Shown one piece after another: positions 37,666 to 45,816 of a stretch of 64,000 nt of DNA (the first letter of the stretch is position 1; every line of letters begins with the position of its first letter). The notes beneath the pieces were generated by a model. The model was given only the letters and a program-made list of their open reading frames with translations. It searched no databases and had not been told where the DNA came from. This stretch comes from Tagaea sp. CACIAM 22H2 (GTDB lineage Bacteria > Pseudomonadota > Alphaproteobacteria > CACIAM-22H2). A program made the position numbers and the translations under genes. The DNA is taken from assembly GCA_014444615.1 (NCBI GenBank), contig PVXE01000012.1:16714-80713 (forward strand), given 5' to 3'.

Positions 37666-38556
37666 TCAGAACTGCGATTCGGCGACCTTTTGAACCAGGT
37701 AGTCGCGAAACACGGCGATCCGCTTGGAACTGCGAAGCTCCTCCGGATAAACGAAATACGCCTCGTAGGTCGGCCCTTCGAGCTCGGGCAGGATGCGGAC
37801 CGCCTTTTCCGACTGGTTGGCCATGTAATCGGGGAAGCCGGCGATGCCGATGCCGCTTTCGACCGCGCGCAGCAGGCCATAGACGTTGTTCACGCGCAAC
37901 GTCGGCTTGCGCTTGCGCCCGCCGGTCGTGCCCGCCTCCAACAGCCAGTTCACGTTCGGGAAAGGCGGATTGGGATCGTCGCCATAGACGATCAGCTTGT
38001 GCTTATCGAGATCGGTCGCCGTCTTCGGCATGCCGTGACGGTCGATATAGGCTTGGCTCGCGTAAGCGTGCACATGCACCGACAGAAGATGGCGCTGGAT
38101 GAGATCGCCTTGGCGGGGCGGATGCATACGGATCGCGCAATCGGCCTCGCGCATGCCGAGATCGAGTTCGCGATCGTCGAGCTTCATCTCGACCTGCACG
38201 TCCTTGTACTGGTCGAGGAATTCGCCCAAACGCGGCGCGAGCCACACCGAACCGAACGCCACCGTCGCGGTGACGCGCAACAGGCCCGTCGGCTTTTCCT
38301 TCGTCTCGGCAAGCTGGGTTTCGACCATCGCGAGCTTGGCGAAAACCTCGCGCACGGCGTTGTACAGCAGCTCGCCCTGCTCGGTGAGGATGAGGCCGCG
38401 CGCATGGCGATGGAACAGCGGCGCCGACACCGAGTCTTCGAGACCGGAAATCTGCCGGCTGACCGCCGATTGCGACAGGTTCAGCTTGTCGCCGGCATGG
38501 GTGAAGGACCCCGCCTCGGCAACCGCGTGAAACACCCTTAGTTTGTCCCAGTCCAT
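37666..38556 (-). CDS. LysR-family transcriptional regulator (downstream of trxB)
   Basis: 296 residues. N-terminal winged helix (KLRVFHAVAEAGSFTHAGDK, then SQSAVSRQISGLE), followed by a periplasmic-binding-protein-like effector domain. It lies 27 bases downstream of trxB on the same strand, an arrangement common in alphaproteobacteria, where trxB, this LysR and a divergent Lrp gene keep company. Effector unknown; a redox or amino-acid link is only suggested by context. Confidence 0.93.
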   Translation of the reverse strand: MDWDKLRVFHAVAEAGSFTHAGDKLNLSQSAVSRQISGLEDSVSAPLFHRHARGLILTEQGELLYNAVREVFAKLAMVETQLAETKEKPTGLLRVTATVAFGSVWLAPRLGEFLDQYKDVQVEMKLDDRELDLGMREADCAIRMHPPRQGDLIQRHLLSVHVHAYASQAYIDRHGMPKTATDLDKHKLIVYGDDPNPPFPNVNWLLEAGTTGGRKRKPTLRVNNVYGLLRAVESGIGIAGFPDYMANQSEKAVRILPELEGPTYEAYFVYPEELRSSKRIAVFRDYLVQKVAESQF

Positions 38557-38583
38557 CGGAACGTCGCTCCCTGCCCTTCCGCC

Positions 38584-39567
38584 TTATTGCGCGGCCGCGA
38601 GATGGGCGCCTTCCTCGTGGGCGAGGAATTTCTCGGCCTCCAAGGCCGCCATGCACCCCATCCCCGCGGCGGTCACCGCCTGGCGGAAGATTTTGTCTTT
38701 CACGTCGCCCGCGGCGAACACGCCGGGCACGTCGGTCGCGGTGGAATCGGGCTTGGTCAGCAAATAGCCCTCGCTATCCATCGCGAGCTTGCCTTTGAAC
38801 AGCGACGTCGCCGGCACATGGCCGATCGCCACGAACAGCCCGTCGACCGCGATCGACGATGCCGCACCCGTCATGGTGTCCTTCAGCTTCAAGCCGGTCA
38901 CAGTCGCGGCACCGCCGGGGATCGGCGAATCCTCGCCCACGATCTCCTCGACCACCGCGTTCCAGATGATCTCGATCTTCGGATTTTTCAGCAGGCGCGC
39001 CTGCATCATCTTTTCCGCGCGCAAAGAGTCGCGGCGATGGATCAGCGTCACCTTGCTGGCGTGATTGGTGAGATAGAGCGCTTCTTCGGCGGCCGTGTTG
39101 CCGCCGCCGACGACCGCGACCTTCTTGCCGCGGAAGAAGAAGCCGTCGCAGGTGGCGCAAGCCGAAACGCCACCGCCGCGGAATTTGTCCTCGCTCGCGA
39201 TGCCGAGCCAGCGCGCTTGCGCACCCGTGCAGATCACGACCGTGTCGGCGATATAGCTATCGCCCGAATCGCCCTTCGCCACGAACGGGCGCTTCGACAG
39301 GTCGATATCGACGATCAGATCTTCCAGGATCAGCGTGCCGATATGCTCGCACTGCTTGTACATCTGTTCCATCAGCCACGGGCCTTGGATGGCCTTTTCG
39401 AAGCCGGGGAAATTCTCGACATCGGTGGTGATCGAAAGCTGGCCGCCCGGCTGCATGCCGCGCACCAGAATCGGCGACAAATTGGCGCGCGTCGCATAGA
39501 TCGCGGCAGTGTAACCGGCGGGCCCCGACCCGATGATGAGAACCTTGGTGCGATGGGTCTGGGGCAT
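38584..39567 (-). CDS. trxB: Thioredoxin reductase
   Basis: 327-residue NADPH-dependent flavoenzyme that reduces thioredoxin. Seen: FAD-binding IIGSGPAGYTAAIYATRANL at the start, the redox-active pair Cys137 and Cys140 in CATCDG, an NADPH-binding VVGGGNTAAEEALYL, and the C-terminal FAD motif GVFAAGDVKDKIFRQAVTAAG. Length is typical of the low-molecular-weight type. First gene of a probable trxB-lysR operon. Confidence 0.97.
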   Translation of the reverse strand: MPQTHRTKVLIIGSGPAGYTAAIYATRANLSPILVRGMQPGGQLSITTDVENFPGFEKAIQGPWLMEQMYKQCEHIGTLILEDLIVDIDLSKRPFVAKGDSGDSYIADTVVICTGAQARWLGIASEDKFRGGGVSACATCDGFFFRGKKVAVVGGGNTAAEEALYLTNHASKVTLIHRRDSLRAEKMMQARLLKNPKIEIIWNAVVEEIVGEDSPIPGGAATVTGLKLKDTMTGAASSIAVDGLFVAIGHVPATSLFKGKLAMDSEGYLLTKPDSTATDVPGVFAAGDVKDKIFRQAVTAAGMGCMAALEAEKFLAHEEGAHLAAAQ

Positions 39568-39651
39568 GGAATCGGACTCCGCTATGCGTACAACGCAAAC
39601 CTATCAGGCATGTTTGCGCACGCCTAGCGGGTCCAAAAGAATTTTGATTCC

Positions 39652-40626
39652 TTATCCCCAGCCAAATCGGCGTTTGATTTCAAGGGCTGCGCGTTCGGTA
39701 TCCCGGGGCGGATCGTAGGTCCAAGTATCCAGTCGCCCTTCGAAGGCGCGGGTCCGGCCTTGGCGGCGCATTTCCGCCTGGAAGGCGGCGATTCGCCCGG
39801 ATTTGCCGTCCAAATCGGCGACCAGCACCGGTTTTCCGGTCGAGAGCGCCTCGCTGGTCATCGATACCGAATCCTCGGTCACGACCAGTGCTTCGGCCAG
39901 CGCCAAAATGCCGAGATAGGGGTTCGCCCCGCCTTCTTCGGTGTCATACGCGAAGCCGCCCAGCTCGCGCACCGTGCGCACGAGTTTCGCGCGCGCATTC
40001 GCATCGGTGCGACGCGACGTGGTCAGCGCCAGGCCCACGCCTGCGGCGGCGAGTTTGCGGATATTGTCGTCAATTCGCGCCACGGCTTCGTCGGAGAAGC
40101 GATAGCGCCGCAACCCGTTGGAGCCGCCGAGAATGATCCCGGCGAGCGGGCGCTTGAGCGGTGCGAAGGTTGCGCGCCATTCCTCGGCACCCGCCGCGAG
40201 TTTTTCCGCCGTCACATAATGCAGCGCCGCTTGCGTTTCGATGACATTGGCGCCCTTCAAACCGTCATGCCAAGGCGAGATCACGGCATCGAGCCATTCG
40301 GGCGGCACGGCCGGCTTCTGCACATGGATGGCGACGACCTTGCCGCCCGAGCGGCGTTTCATCGCCACCCCGATCGGCGCGCAGCGCGAACCCAGCGTGA
40401 TCGCCACATCGGGCCAGGGCGGATCGACGCGCGGACTGCCCGCTTCCAGCATGTCGAATGGATTGCCGGCCAGGAACCGTTCCGGCAGCCAGCGATAGGG
40501 CCAGCGGAACTTCACATCCTTGAATTCGTAGGCGAGCCCCAACGCCTCGGCGAGGCCCCGGCATTGGGCCTTCATGCCGACTTGGCCGGGGCTGATGATC
40601 CAGGCGGTACGCGGGCGGTTCGTCAT
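39652..40626 (-). CDS. ELM1/GtrOC1-family protein (mitochondrial fission ELM1 homologue)
   Basis: 324 residues of the ELM1 (DUF1022) family, a GT-B-like fold found in alphaproteobacteria and plant mitochondria. Seen: start TAWIISPGQVGMKAQCRGLAEALG, ILGGSNGLRRYRFSDEA, LALTTSRRTDANA and the donor-domain-like VVTEDSVSMTSEALSTGKPV. Function in bacteria is not established; the fold and some neighbourhoods point to nucleotide-sugar chemistry in lipopolysaccharide or envelope synthesis. Transcribed leftward, 84 bases upstream of trxB. Confidence 0.88.
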   Translation of the reverse strand: MTNRPRTAWIISPGQVGMKAQCRGLAEALGLAYEFKDVKFRWPYRWLPERFLAGNPFDMLEAGSPRVDPPWPDVAITLGSRCAPIGVAMKRRSGGKVVAIHVQKPAVPPEWLDAVISPWHDGLKGANVIETQAALHYVTAEKLAAGAEEWRATFAPLKRPLAGIILGGSNGLRRYRFSDEAVARIDDNIRKLAAAGVGLALTTSRRTDANARAKLVRTVRELGGFAYDTEEGGANPYLGILALAEALVVTEDSVSMTSEALSTGKPVLVADLDGKSGRIAAFQAEMRRQGRTRAFEGRLDTWTYDPPRDTERAALEIKRRFGWG

Positions 40627-40742
40627 CGCGTGCGGTCCCTACCGCCCGCCTGGGTTTCGCGCAATTTTTTACACAGGGCTAGGCGCGTGGCCCGGCGATT
40701 GCTAACATTATTTCAATTCACCCAGGTTACCGGACAGTAATT

Positions 40743-41228
40743 ATGCGCGGCCACAAGCTTGACGACGTCGACCACCAGATCCTCCACGACCTCCAAGAGG
40801 ACGGGCGGATGACCAATGTCGACCTCGCCAAGCGGGCGGGCATCTCGGCCCCACCCTGCCTGCGCCGCGTGCGCGTCCTGGAGGAAGCCAAGATCATCCG
40901 CGGCTACCACGCGGAGATCGACCCGCATGCGCTGGGCTATGGCGTGACGGTATTCGCCTCGGTGTCGCTGAAAAGCCAAGCCGAGGCCGATCTGCGTGCC
41001 TTCCATGAACTGATCGACTCTTGGCCGATGGTCCGCGAGTGCCACATGCTGACCGGCGAGACCGACTTCCTGCTGAAAGTCGTCGCGGCCGATTGGGACG
41101 CTTACGAGAAATTTCTGACCACGCAGCTGACGGCCGCCCCCAACGTCGCGACCGTCAAATCAGCGCTGACGATCAAGACGACCAAGCATATGCCCGGCGT
41201 GCCGATCGAGATCAAAGCGAAGCGCTGA
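40743..41228 (+). CDS. Lrp/AsnC-family transcriptional regulator
   Basis: 161 residues. N-terminal helix-turn-helix (LDDVDHQILHDLQEDGRMTNVDLAKRAGIS, with SAPPCLRRVRVLE as recognition helix) and a C-terminal RAM ligand-binding domain containing VRECHMLTGETDFLLKVVA. It probably responds to an amino acid. Divergent from the ELM1 gene. In related genomes a gene of this kind neighbours trxB. Gap to the ELM1 start is 116 bases, holding a short TTAC-N6-GTAA dyad near 40725-40738. Confidence 0.93.
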   Translation: MRGHKLDDVDHQILHDLQEDGRMTNVDLAKRAGISAPPCLRRVRVLEEAKIIRGYHAEIDPHALGYGVTVFASVSLKSQAEADLRAFHELIDSWPMVRECHMLTGETDFLLKVVAADWDAYEKFLTTQLTAAPNVATVKSALTIKTTKHMPGVPIEIKAKR

Positions 41229-41234
41229 AGCGCC

Positions 41235-41714
41235 TCAGGCGTTGCGCCGGACCCAGGGAATACGCGCGACCGGCACGCCCTCTTCGACAAGCTCGCGCGC
41301 TTGCTCGTCGGTCGTTTCGCCGTAGATGTTTTTATGTTCGCGCTCGCCGTAATGCATCGCGCGCGCCTGCTCGGCGAAGTCGCCGCCGACATTTTCGAAG
41401 TTCTTCTCGACATGCTCGCGCAATTTGGCGAGCTCCTTGTGCAACTCCGCCGCCTTCGCGGTCGCCGGGTCGGGGCCGGCGGCAACTTGCGTGGCGGCTT
41501 CGCTCGCGACCGCCTCGGCGGGCACGGGTAAACGCTTGCGGGACTTTTTGGTCCCCGCCAGACGCGGCGCCATCAGCGCCTTTTCGATTTTCACGTCGCC
41601 GCAAACGGGGCATTCGACCAGGCCGCGCTTGGCCTGGCGGTCGAACGACGCGCCGTCCTTGAACCAGCTTTGAAACCGGTGTTTCTTGCGGCACTGCAAG
41701 TCGAACACGATCAT
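41235..41714 (-). CDS. DUF1178 family protein
   Basis: 159 residues from ATG 41714. The N-terminus MIVFDLQCRKKHRFQSWFKD with ECPVCGD is the family hallmark and suggests a small zinc ribbon made by the two pairs around Cys8 and the CPVC motif. The middle is low-complexity and charged; the C-terminus GETTDEQARELVEEGVPVARIPWVRR is strongly conserved in alphaproteobacteria and many betaproteobacteria. Function unknown. The open frame extends far upstream, but that part is antisense to the adjacent methyltransferase gene and is not coding. Confidence 0.92.
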   Translation of the reverse strand: MIVFDLQCRKKHRFQSWFKDGASFDRQAKRGLVECPVCGDVKIEKALMAPRLAGTKKSRKRLPVPAEAVASEAATQVAAGPDPATAKAAELHKELAKLREHVEKNFENVGGDFAEQARAMHYGEREHKNIYGETTDEQARELVEEGVPVARIPWVRRNA

Positions 41715-41759
41715 GACGGTTATTTGGCGCCCGCACGCCGGAAATGCAAGAGAGGGAAA

Positions 41760-42278
41760 ATGAACCCCCATCACGCTTTGCAGCAGGTTTCGCCCTGGGT
41801 GGAGGCCCATGCCGGGCTCGTGGCACCAGGCGGCACGGTTCTCGACCTTGCCGCCGGCGGCGGGCGGCATTCGCGCTATTTCGCCTGGCACGGGCGCAAA
41901 GTGGTCGCGGTCGACAAGGACGTCTCCGCCCTCGCCCACCTGCCCGGCGTGACGGCGATCCAGGCCGATCTGGAGGACGGTTCGCCCTGGCCGCTCCAGG
42001 GGCAAGTCTTCGACGCCGCGGTGGTAACGAATTATCTCCACCGGCCGCTTTTTCCCGACCTGTTCGCGGCGATCCGTACGGGCGGCATTCTGATCTACGA
42101 GACCTTCGCGCGCGGCAACGAAGCCTACGGCAAGCCCGACAACCCCGATTTCCTGCTGGACCCCAACGAATTGGTCGCGCGCACGCTGAACCAATTCGTG
42201 ATCGTCGCGTTCGAGGATCGTTATGTCGACGCGCCCAAACCGGCGATCGTTCAGCGCATCGCGGCGATGAAGATCTAG
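41760..42278 (+). CDS. Class I SAM-dependent methyltransferase
   Basis: 172 residues from ATG 41760, preceded by AGAGGGA. SAM motif I is VLDLAAGGGRHSRYF, motif II VVAVDKD, and motif IV-like AAVVTNYLHRPLF. The C-terminus has ETFARGNEAYGKPDNPDFLLDPNELV, seen in a group of bacterial methyltransferases related to tellurite-resistance-type proteins. Acceptor unknown. It diverges from DUF1178 across 45 bases. Confidence 0.85.
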   Translation: MNPHHALQQVSPWVEAHAGLVAPGGTVLDLAAGGGRHSRYFAWHGRKVVAVDKDVSALAHLPGVTAIQADLEDGSPWPLQGQVFDAAVVTNYLHRPLFPDLFAAIRTGGILIYETFARGNEAYGKPDNPDFLLDPNELVARTLNQFVIVAFEDRYVDAPKPAIVQRIAAMKI

Positions 42279-42282
42279 CGTC

Positions 42283-42720
42283 TTACGGGGGCGGAACCTG
42301 GGCCGCGACCATGACGCGGTTCCAGGCGTTGATCAGGCCGATCGCGAAGCTGAGCTGCGCGATTTCCGTCTCGTTGAACGCTTCGCGCACGGCCTGATAG
42401 GCCTCGTCCGGCACGCCGCCATGCGAGATATGCGTCAGCGTTTCCGACCACGCGATCGCCGCGCGCTCGCGCGCGTCGAAATCGGGCGTATCGCGCCAAG
42501 CGGCGATCAGGTCGAGCTTGCGCTGCGACACCCCGGCTTTGCGCGCGTTGGCGAGGTGCAGGATGAGGCAGTATGCGCAGCCATTGATCTGCGACGCGCG
42601 GACTTGCGCCAGTTCGATCAGCGCGAGGTCGAGACCGCAAGTCTTGACCGCCATGCCGAGCTTGATTTGCGCGTCGTAGATCGCGGGGGCCAGAGCCTTG
42701 GGGTCGAAGCGCTTTTCCAT
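42283..42720 (-). CDS. AhpD-like carboxymuconolactone decarboxylase family protein
   Basis: 145 residues. It carries the redox motif CAYCLILH (Cys-x-x-Cys followed by His), as in AhpD alkylhydroperoxidase-type proteins, flanked by QVRASQINGCAYC. The likely role is peroxide or thiol-linked chemistry in the cytoplasm. Start ATG 42720 behind GAGGG; four extra codons to 42732 would overlap the epimerase end. It lies eight bases downstream of the epimerase gene on the same strand. Confidence 0.88.
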   Translation of the reverse strand: MEKRFDPKALAPAIYDAQIKLGMAVKTCGLDLALIELAQVRASQINGCAYCLILHLANARKAGVSQRKLDLIAAWRDTPDFDARERAAIAWSETLTHISHGGVPDEAYQAVREAFNETEIAQLSFAIGLINAWNRVMVAAQVPPP

Positions 42721-42728
42721 GATCGCCC

Positions 42729-43706
42729 TCAAATGCCGTTATAGGCGCGGAACCAATCGACGAAGCGCGGCACGCCGTCGTCGATCTTGGTTTTCGGCTC
42801 GAAGCCCAGATCGCGGCGCGAGGCTTCGATATCCGCGAAGCTTTCGCGCACGTCGCCGGGCTGCATCGGTTGCTTGTCGAGGATCGCTTTGTGGTTGGTC
42901 GCGCGCTCGATCAATTCGACGAAGCGCATCAGCGGTTCGGAACGGTGATTGCCGAGATTATAGACGCGATGCGCGGCCTTCTTGTCGCCCGCGACCGGCG
43001 GGCGATCCAACGCCGCGATCACGCCCGCGACGATATCGTCGACATAGGTGAAATCGCGCCGCATCTCGCCGCCGTTGAACAGCGGCAGCGGTTTGCCTTC
43101 CAAAATCGCCTTGGTGAAGATCCACAGCGACATGTCCGGCCGGCCCCACGGGCCGTAGACGGTGAAGAAGCGCAAACCCGTCGCCGGCACGGCGAACAGA
43201 TGCGAATAGGCGTGGCTGACCAGCTCGTTCGCGGCCTTGGTGGCGGCGTAGAGCGAGACGGGCTTGTCGATCTTATCGTCGACCGAGAATGGCAGTTTCT
43301 CGTTGCCGCCATAAACCGACGAGGACGAGGCATAGACGAGATGCTTGATGTCGCCGCGCTGGCGGCACGCCTCGATGACGTTGAAATGGCCGATGATGTT
43401 GGTCCGGATATAGACCTCCGGATGCGATAGCGAGTAGCGCACGCCCGCTTGCGCGGCCAAATGCACGACGCGGTCGATCGACTTGTCGGCCAGCACGCCG
43501 GCGAAGGCGCCGTCAGCGGCCAATTCGCCGCGCACCATGCGGAAGTTCTTGTTCTTCCCAAGCTCGGCCGCGCGCGCCTCTTTCAGGCTCACGTCGTAAT
43601 AGGGATCGAAATTGTCGAAGCCCACCACGTCTTCGCCGCGCGCCATCAGCGCTTTGGACAGGTGGAAGCCGATGAACCCGGCGGCTCCGGTCACGAGAAC
43701 GGTCAT
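42729..43706 (-). CDS. NAD-dependent epimerase, UDP-glucuronate 4-epimerase type
   Basis: 325-residue extended short-chain dehydrogenase. Seen: NAD motif VTGAAGFIGFHL, FDNFDPYYDVSLKEAR, YASSSSVYGGNEK, catalytic SLYAATKAANE (Tyr-x-x-x-Lys) and LRFFTVYGPWGRPDM. This pattern is typical of UDP-glucuronate 4-epimerases that make UDP-galacturonate for capsule or lipopolysaccharide. The frame is open further upstream but there overlaps msrQ in a different frame; ATG 43706 gives the proper Rossmann start. Confidence 0.92.
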   Translation of the reverse strand: MTVLVTGAAGFIGFHLSKALMARGEDVVGFDNFDPYYDVSLKEARAAELGKNKNFRMVRGELAADGAFAGVLADKSIDRVVHLAAQAGVRYSLSHPEVYIRTNIIGHFNVIEACRQRGDIKHLVYASSSSVYGGNEKLPFSVDDKIDKPVSLYAATKAANELVSHAYSHLFAVPATGLRFFTVYGPWGRPDMSLWIFTKAILEGKPLPLFNGGEMRRDFTYVDDIVAGVIAALDRPPVAGDKKAAHRVYNLGNHRSEPLMRFVELIERATNHKAILDKQPMQPGDVRESFADIEASRRDLGFEPKTKIDDGVPRFVDWFRAYNGI

Positions 43707-43717
43707 GGGCCCGTTTT

Positions 43718-44530
43718 CTATGGCCTCGCGCGCGCGAAAGCAACGGCGCAAACCGCACCCACGAAGCCCAAAATCACATGGGCCGGGCGCGGCGCCAATT
43801 CGGGGTCGAAATTGGCCGCGAACACCATCCAGAACGGCGCGCCGAGCTTGACGGCGATGAAGCCCGCCTCGGCCAGCGGCACCAGCAACGCCGCCGCGAT
43901 CCCGAGCGCCAGCGTGACCGCCCAGCCCGCTTGGCCCCAGGCTTTGGCGACGCGCCAGGCCATCGCCCAGACGAAAAGCCCCGCCGTGATTTGGGTCTCG
44001 ATCGCGTCGAGGCGCGCTTGCAGGAAGAAATGCACGATCGCCAGCACGCCCAGCGGATAGGCGAGCTTGTGCAATCGCCGCCAATTCTTGCCGCCCAGGC
44101 GCTTGATCATCCCGTCGGTCGAGGTCGCGGCCAAGGCCGCGAGGCCCAGCAACGCGACGAAGCCGATCGTCAAATAGATACGCAGCGCGATTTCCGACGC
44201 GACGGTCGCAAGGACGAAGCCTTGGCTCGCGACATACATCGTGAAATGCAAGGCGAGATAGGCGAAGGCGCCCACACCCAGCATGCGACGGATCAGCATG
44301 GCCGTCGGCCAATGCCACAGCGAGCGCAACGGCGACACGGCCAGCGACAGCATGAAAAGGCGCAAGCCCATCGTGCCGAGCTCGCGCGTCGCCGCCTTCA
44401 AGGGCTGCGCGCCGAGCTGGCCGGCCGCCAACGCATAGGCGACCCACAAGCCCGGCACGAACAGCGCCAGGAAAACGACGAGTTTCAACGGGACGGTCCG
44501 GCCCGTCCGATCGGCCCAAGGGAATCGCAC
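43718..44530 (-). CDS. msrQ: Heme-binding membrane subunit MsrQ-like
   Basis: 270 residues, polytopic, ferric-reductase-like transmembrane domain. Seen: TGMGLRLF-type region (ATRELGTMGLRLFMLSLAVSP), RRMLGVGAFAYLALHFTMYV with a heme-ligand His, and NWRRLHKLAYPLGVLAIVHFFLQ with two more His. These match YedZ/MsrQ, which passes electrons from the quinone pool to periplasmic MsrP. The C-terminus carries extra hydrophobic helices beyond the roughly 210 residues of E. coli MsrQ. msrP is in the window but 16 kb away, so pairing is inferred. Confidence 0.85.
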   Translation of the reverse strand: MRFPWADRTGRTVPLKLVVFLALFVPGLWVAYALAAGQLGAQPLKAATRELGTMGLRLFMLSLAVSPLRSLWHWPTAMLIRRMLGVGAFAYLALHFTMYVASQGFVLATVASEIALRIYLTIGFVALLGLAALAATSTDGMIKRLGGKNWRRLHKLAYPLGVLAIVHFFLQARLDAIETQITAGLFVWAMAWRVAKAWGQAGWAVTLALGIAAALLVPLAEAGFIAVKLGAPFWMVFAANFDPELAPRPAHVILGFVGAVCAVAFARARP

Positions 44531-44540
44531 GAGGCCGAGC

Positions 44541-45149
44541 TTAGCCCGGATCGACGCCCGCGTTCCGCAACCGCGTTTCGAGATCGGCGACGCGCGCGCG
44601 CAGGCCCGTCACCAGCTCGGCCACGTCCTCCGCCGGCAGCAATTGGGGGATATGCTGCGGGCAGTTCGTGTCCAACGCCTCGATCTCGATCACGATCGCG
44701 CGCTGCGGGGCGGCCGGATAGTTGGGGTCCGTCAGCCGATCGAGCAACGCCGGGTCGTCGGCCACGATCCTTGCCCGGCCCCAGATTTTGACCCGGCGGC
44801 GATGGGCATAGTCGGGCACGAAGAGCAGCACACGGTCGTTCTCCGCAAGATTGCCTTGCGAGATGAATTGCCGGTTGCCCGAGAACTCGGCGAAACCGAG
44901 ATGCTTCTCGTCGATCGGCTTCAAGAATCCGGCCGGGCCGCCGCGATGCTGCATATAGGGCCGCCCATCGGCCGAAGCCGAGGCGAGATAGAACGAGCGC
45001 GTCTGCGCCAGAAACGCCGCCAGATCGGGCGTCACCGTATCGCGACCGCCCTTCGCCTGCTGGCGCGCATAGGAGGCGGCCGACCCGTCTTCCGCCTGGA
45101 AGCGCCGCACCGAGTCCGTGAAAGCCAGTTCGCCGTAATGCCGTCCCAT
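44541..45149 (-). CDS. Pyridoxamine 5'-phosphate oxidase-like flavin/F420-binding protein
   Basis: 202 residues from ATG 45149 behind GGGAGAG. The split-barrel flavin-binding fold is visible: LAQTRSFYLASASADGRPYMQHRGGPAGF, LGFAEFSGNRQFISQGNLAENDRVLLFVPDY and RVKIWGRARIV. This resembles the group of PNPOx-like proteins that act on xenobiotics or oxidised substrates, rather than PdxH itself. The C-terminus has a short coiled coil (VAELVTGLRARVADLETRL). It forms a leftward pair with the AhpD-like gene 11 bases upstream, and both lie opposite a divergent LysR. Confidence 0.87.
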   Translation of the reverse strand: MGRHYGELAFTDSVRRFQAEDGSAASYARQQAKGGRDTVTPDLAAFLAQTRSFYLASASADGRPYMQHRGGPAGFLKPIDEKHLGFAEFSGNRQFISQGNLAENDRVLLFVPDYAHRRRVKIWGRARIVADDPALLDRLTDPNYPAAPQRAIVIEIEALDTNCPQHIPQLLPAEDVAELVTGLRARVADLETRLRNAGVDPG

Positions 45150-45160
45150 CGCACTCTCCC

Positions 45161-45697
45161 TTACGCGGCGTTGCGCCATGCGGCCGGCGGCTCGACATGG
45201 GCGAGATTGTTGAAGAAGTTGGTGAATATATTGAGCGCCACATGGCCCGCGATCTCGGCGATGTCGCCGTCGGTCAAGCCCTTGGCTTTGGCGCTCGCAA
45301 CGGCCGCGTCGGCGTTCTTGCCGTAACCTGCCCACAAGGCCGCGGCGAGATCGAGGACGGCTTGGCGACGCGCGTCGCTCGCACGGCCTTCGCGCGCCGA
45401 TGCGATATCGGCGGCGTTCAGGCCCGCCCCTTTGGCGAGCTGGCCATGCGCGGCCGCGCAGAAATCGCAGCCGTGGCGCGCGGCACTGGCCAGTGCGATC
45501 GCTTCGGACGCCGCCGATCCCAGCGTGCCCTTGGCGAGCGCGCCCGAGAACGCGAAATAGCCGTCGAGGGCTGCGGGCGAATTGGCGAGGGCGCGGAACA
45601 TATCCGGCACCGCGCCGAACTTGGCTTTAACGGCGGCGAAGGTTTCGGCGACGGCGCCTTGGGCTTGGGCGTCGGCGATGCGGGCGATCGGGGTCAT
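45161..45697 (-). CDS. AhpD-like carboxymuconolactone decarboxylase family protein
   Basis: 178 residues. Redox motif CDFCAAAHGQLAKG with the Cys-x-x-Cys and trailing His, then a C-terminal GHVALNIFTNFFNNLAHVEP, typical of the alkylhydroperoxidase-like proteins of about 180 residues. Likely role in peroxide or organic-hydroperoxide stress. First gene of a probable operon with the PNPOx-like gene, diverging from a LysR gene with a perfect dyad between them. Confidence 0.9.
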   Translation of the reverse strand: MTPIARIADAQAQGAVAETFAAVKAKFGAVPDMFRALANSPAALDGYFAFSGALAKGTLGSAASEAIALASAARHGCDFCAAAHGQLAKGAGLNAADIASAREGRASDARRQAVLDLAAALWAGYGKNADAAVASAKAKGLTDGDIAEIAGHVALNIFTNFFNNLAHVEPPAAWRNAA

Positions 45698-45777
45698 GGG
45701 GTCGTTTCCTTTCGGTTCGGGTTTCGGTCGGCATTTGCCGGTCCCCGCAACATGGGCGTTTCGCTTGCTGTCCGAAA

Positions 45778-45790
45778 TCGATAATATCGA
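45778..45790. promoter_or_regulatory. Perfect dyad between AhpD-like gene and divergent LysR gene
   Basis: TCGATA-A-TATCGA, a perfect six-base-arm palindrome 27 bases before the LysR start and about 80 bases before the AhpD-like start. The T-N11-A frame expected for a LysR box is present. Likely site of autorepression and activation by the LysR protein encoded next door. Confidence 0.65.
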
Positions 45791-45816
45791 ACTTCATTCT
45801 CTTGATTTAGGCATGA

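Noticed and set aside
43707..44519. N-terminal extension of the epimerase gene
   Set aside because: Overlaps msrQ in a different frame; the Rossmann start VTGAAGFIG begins three residues after ATG 43706.
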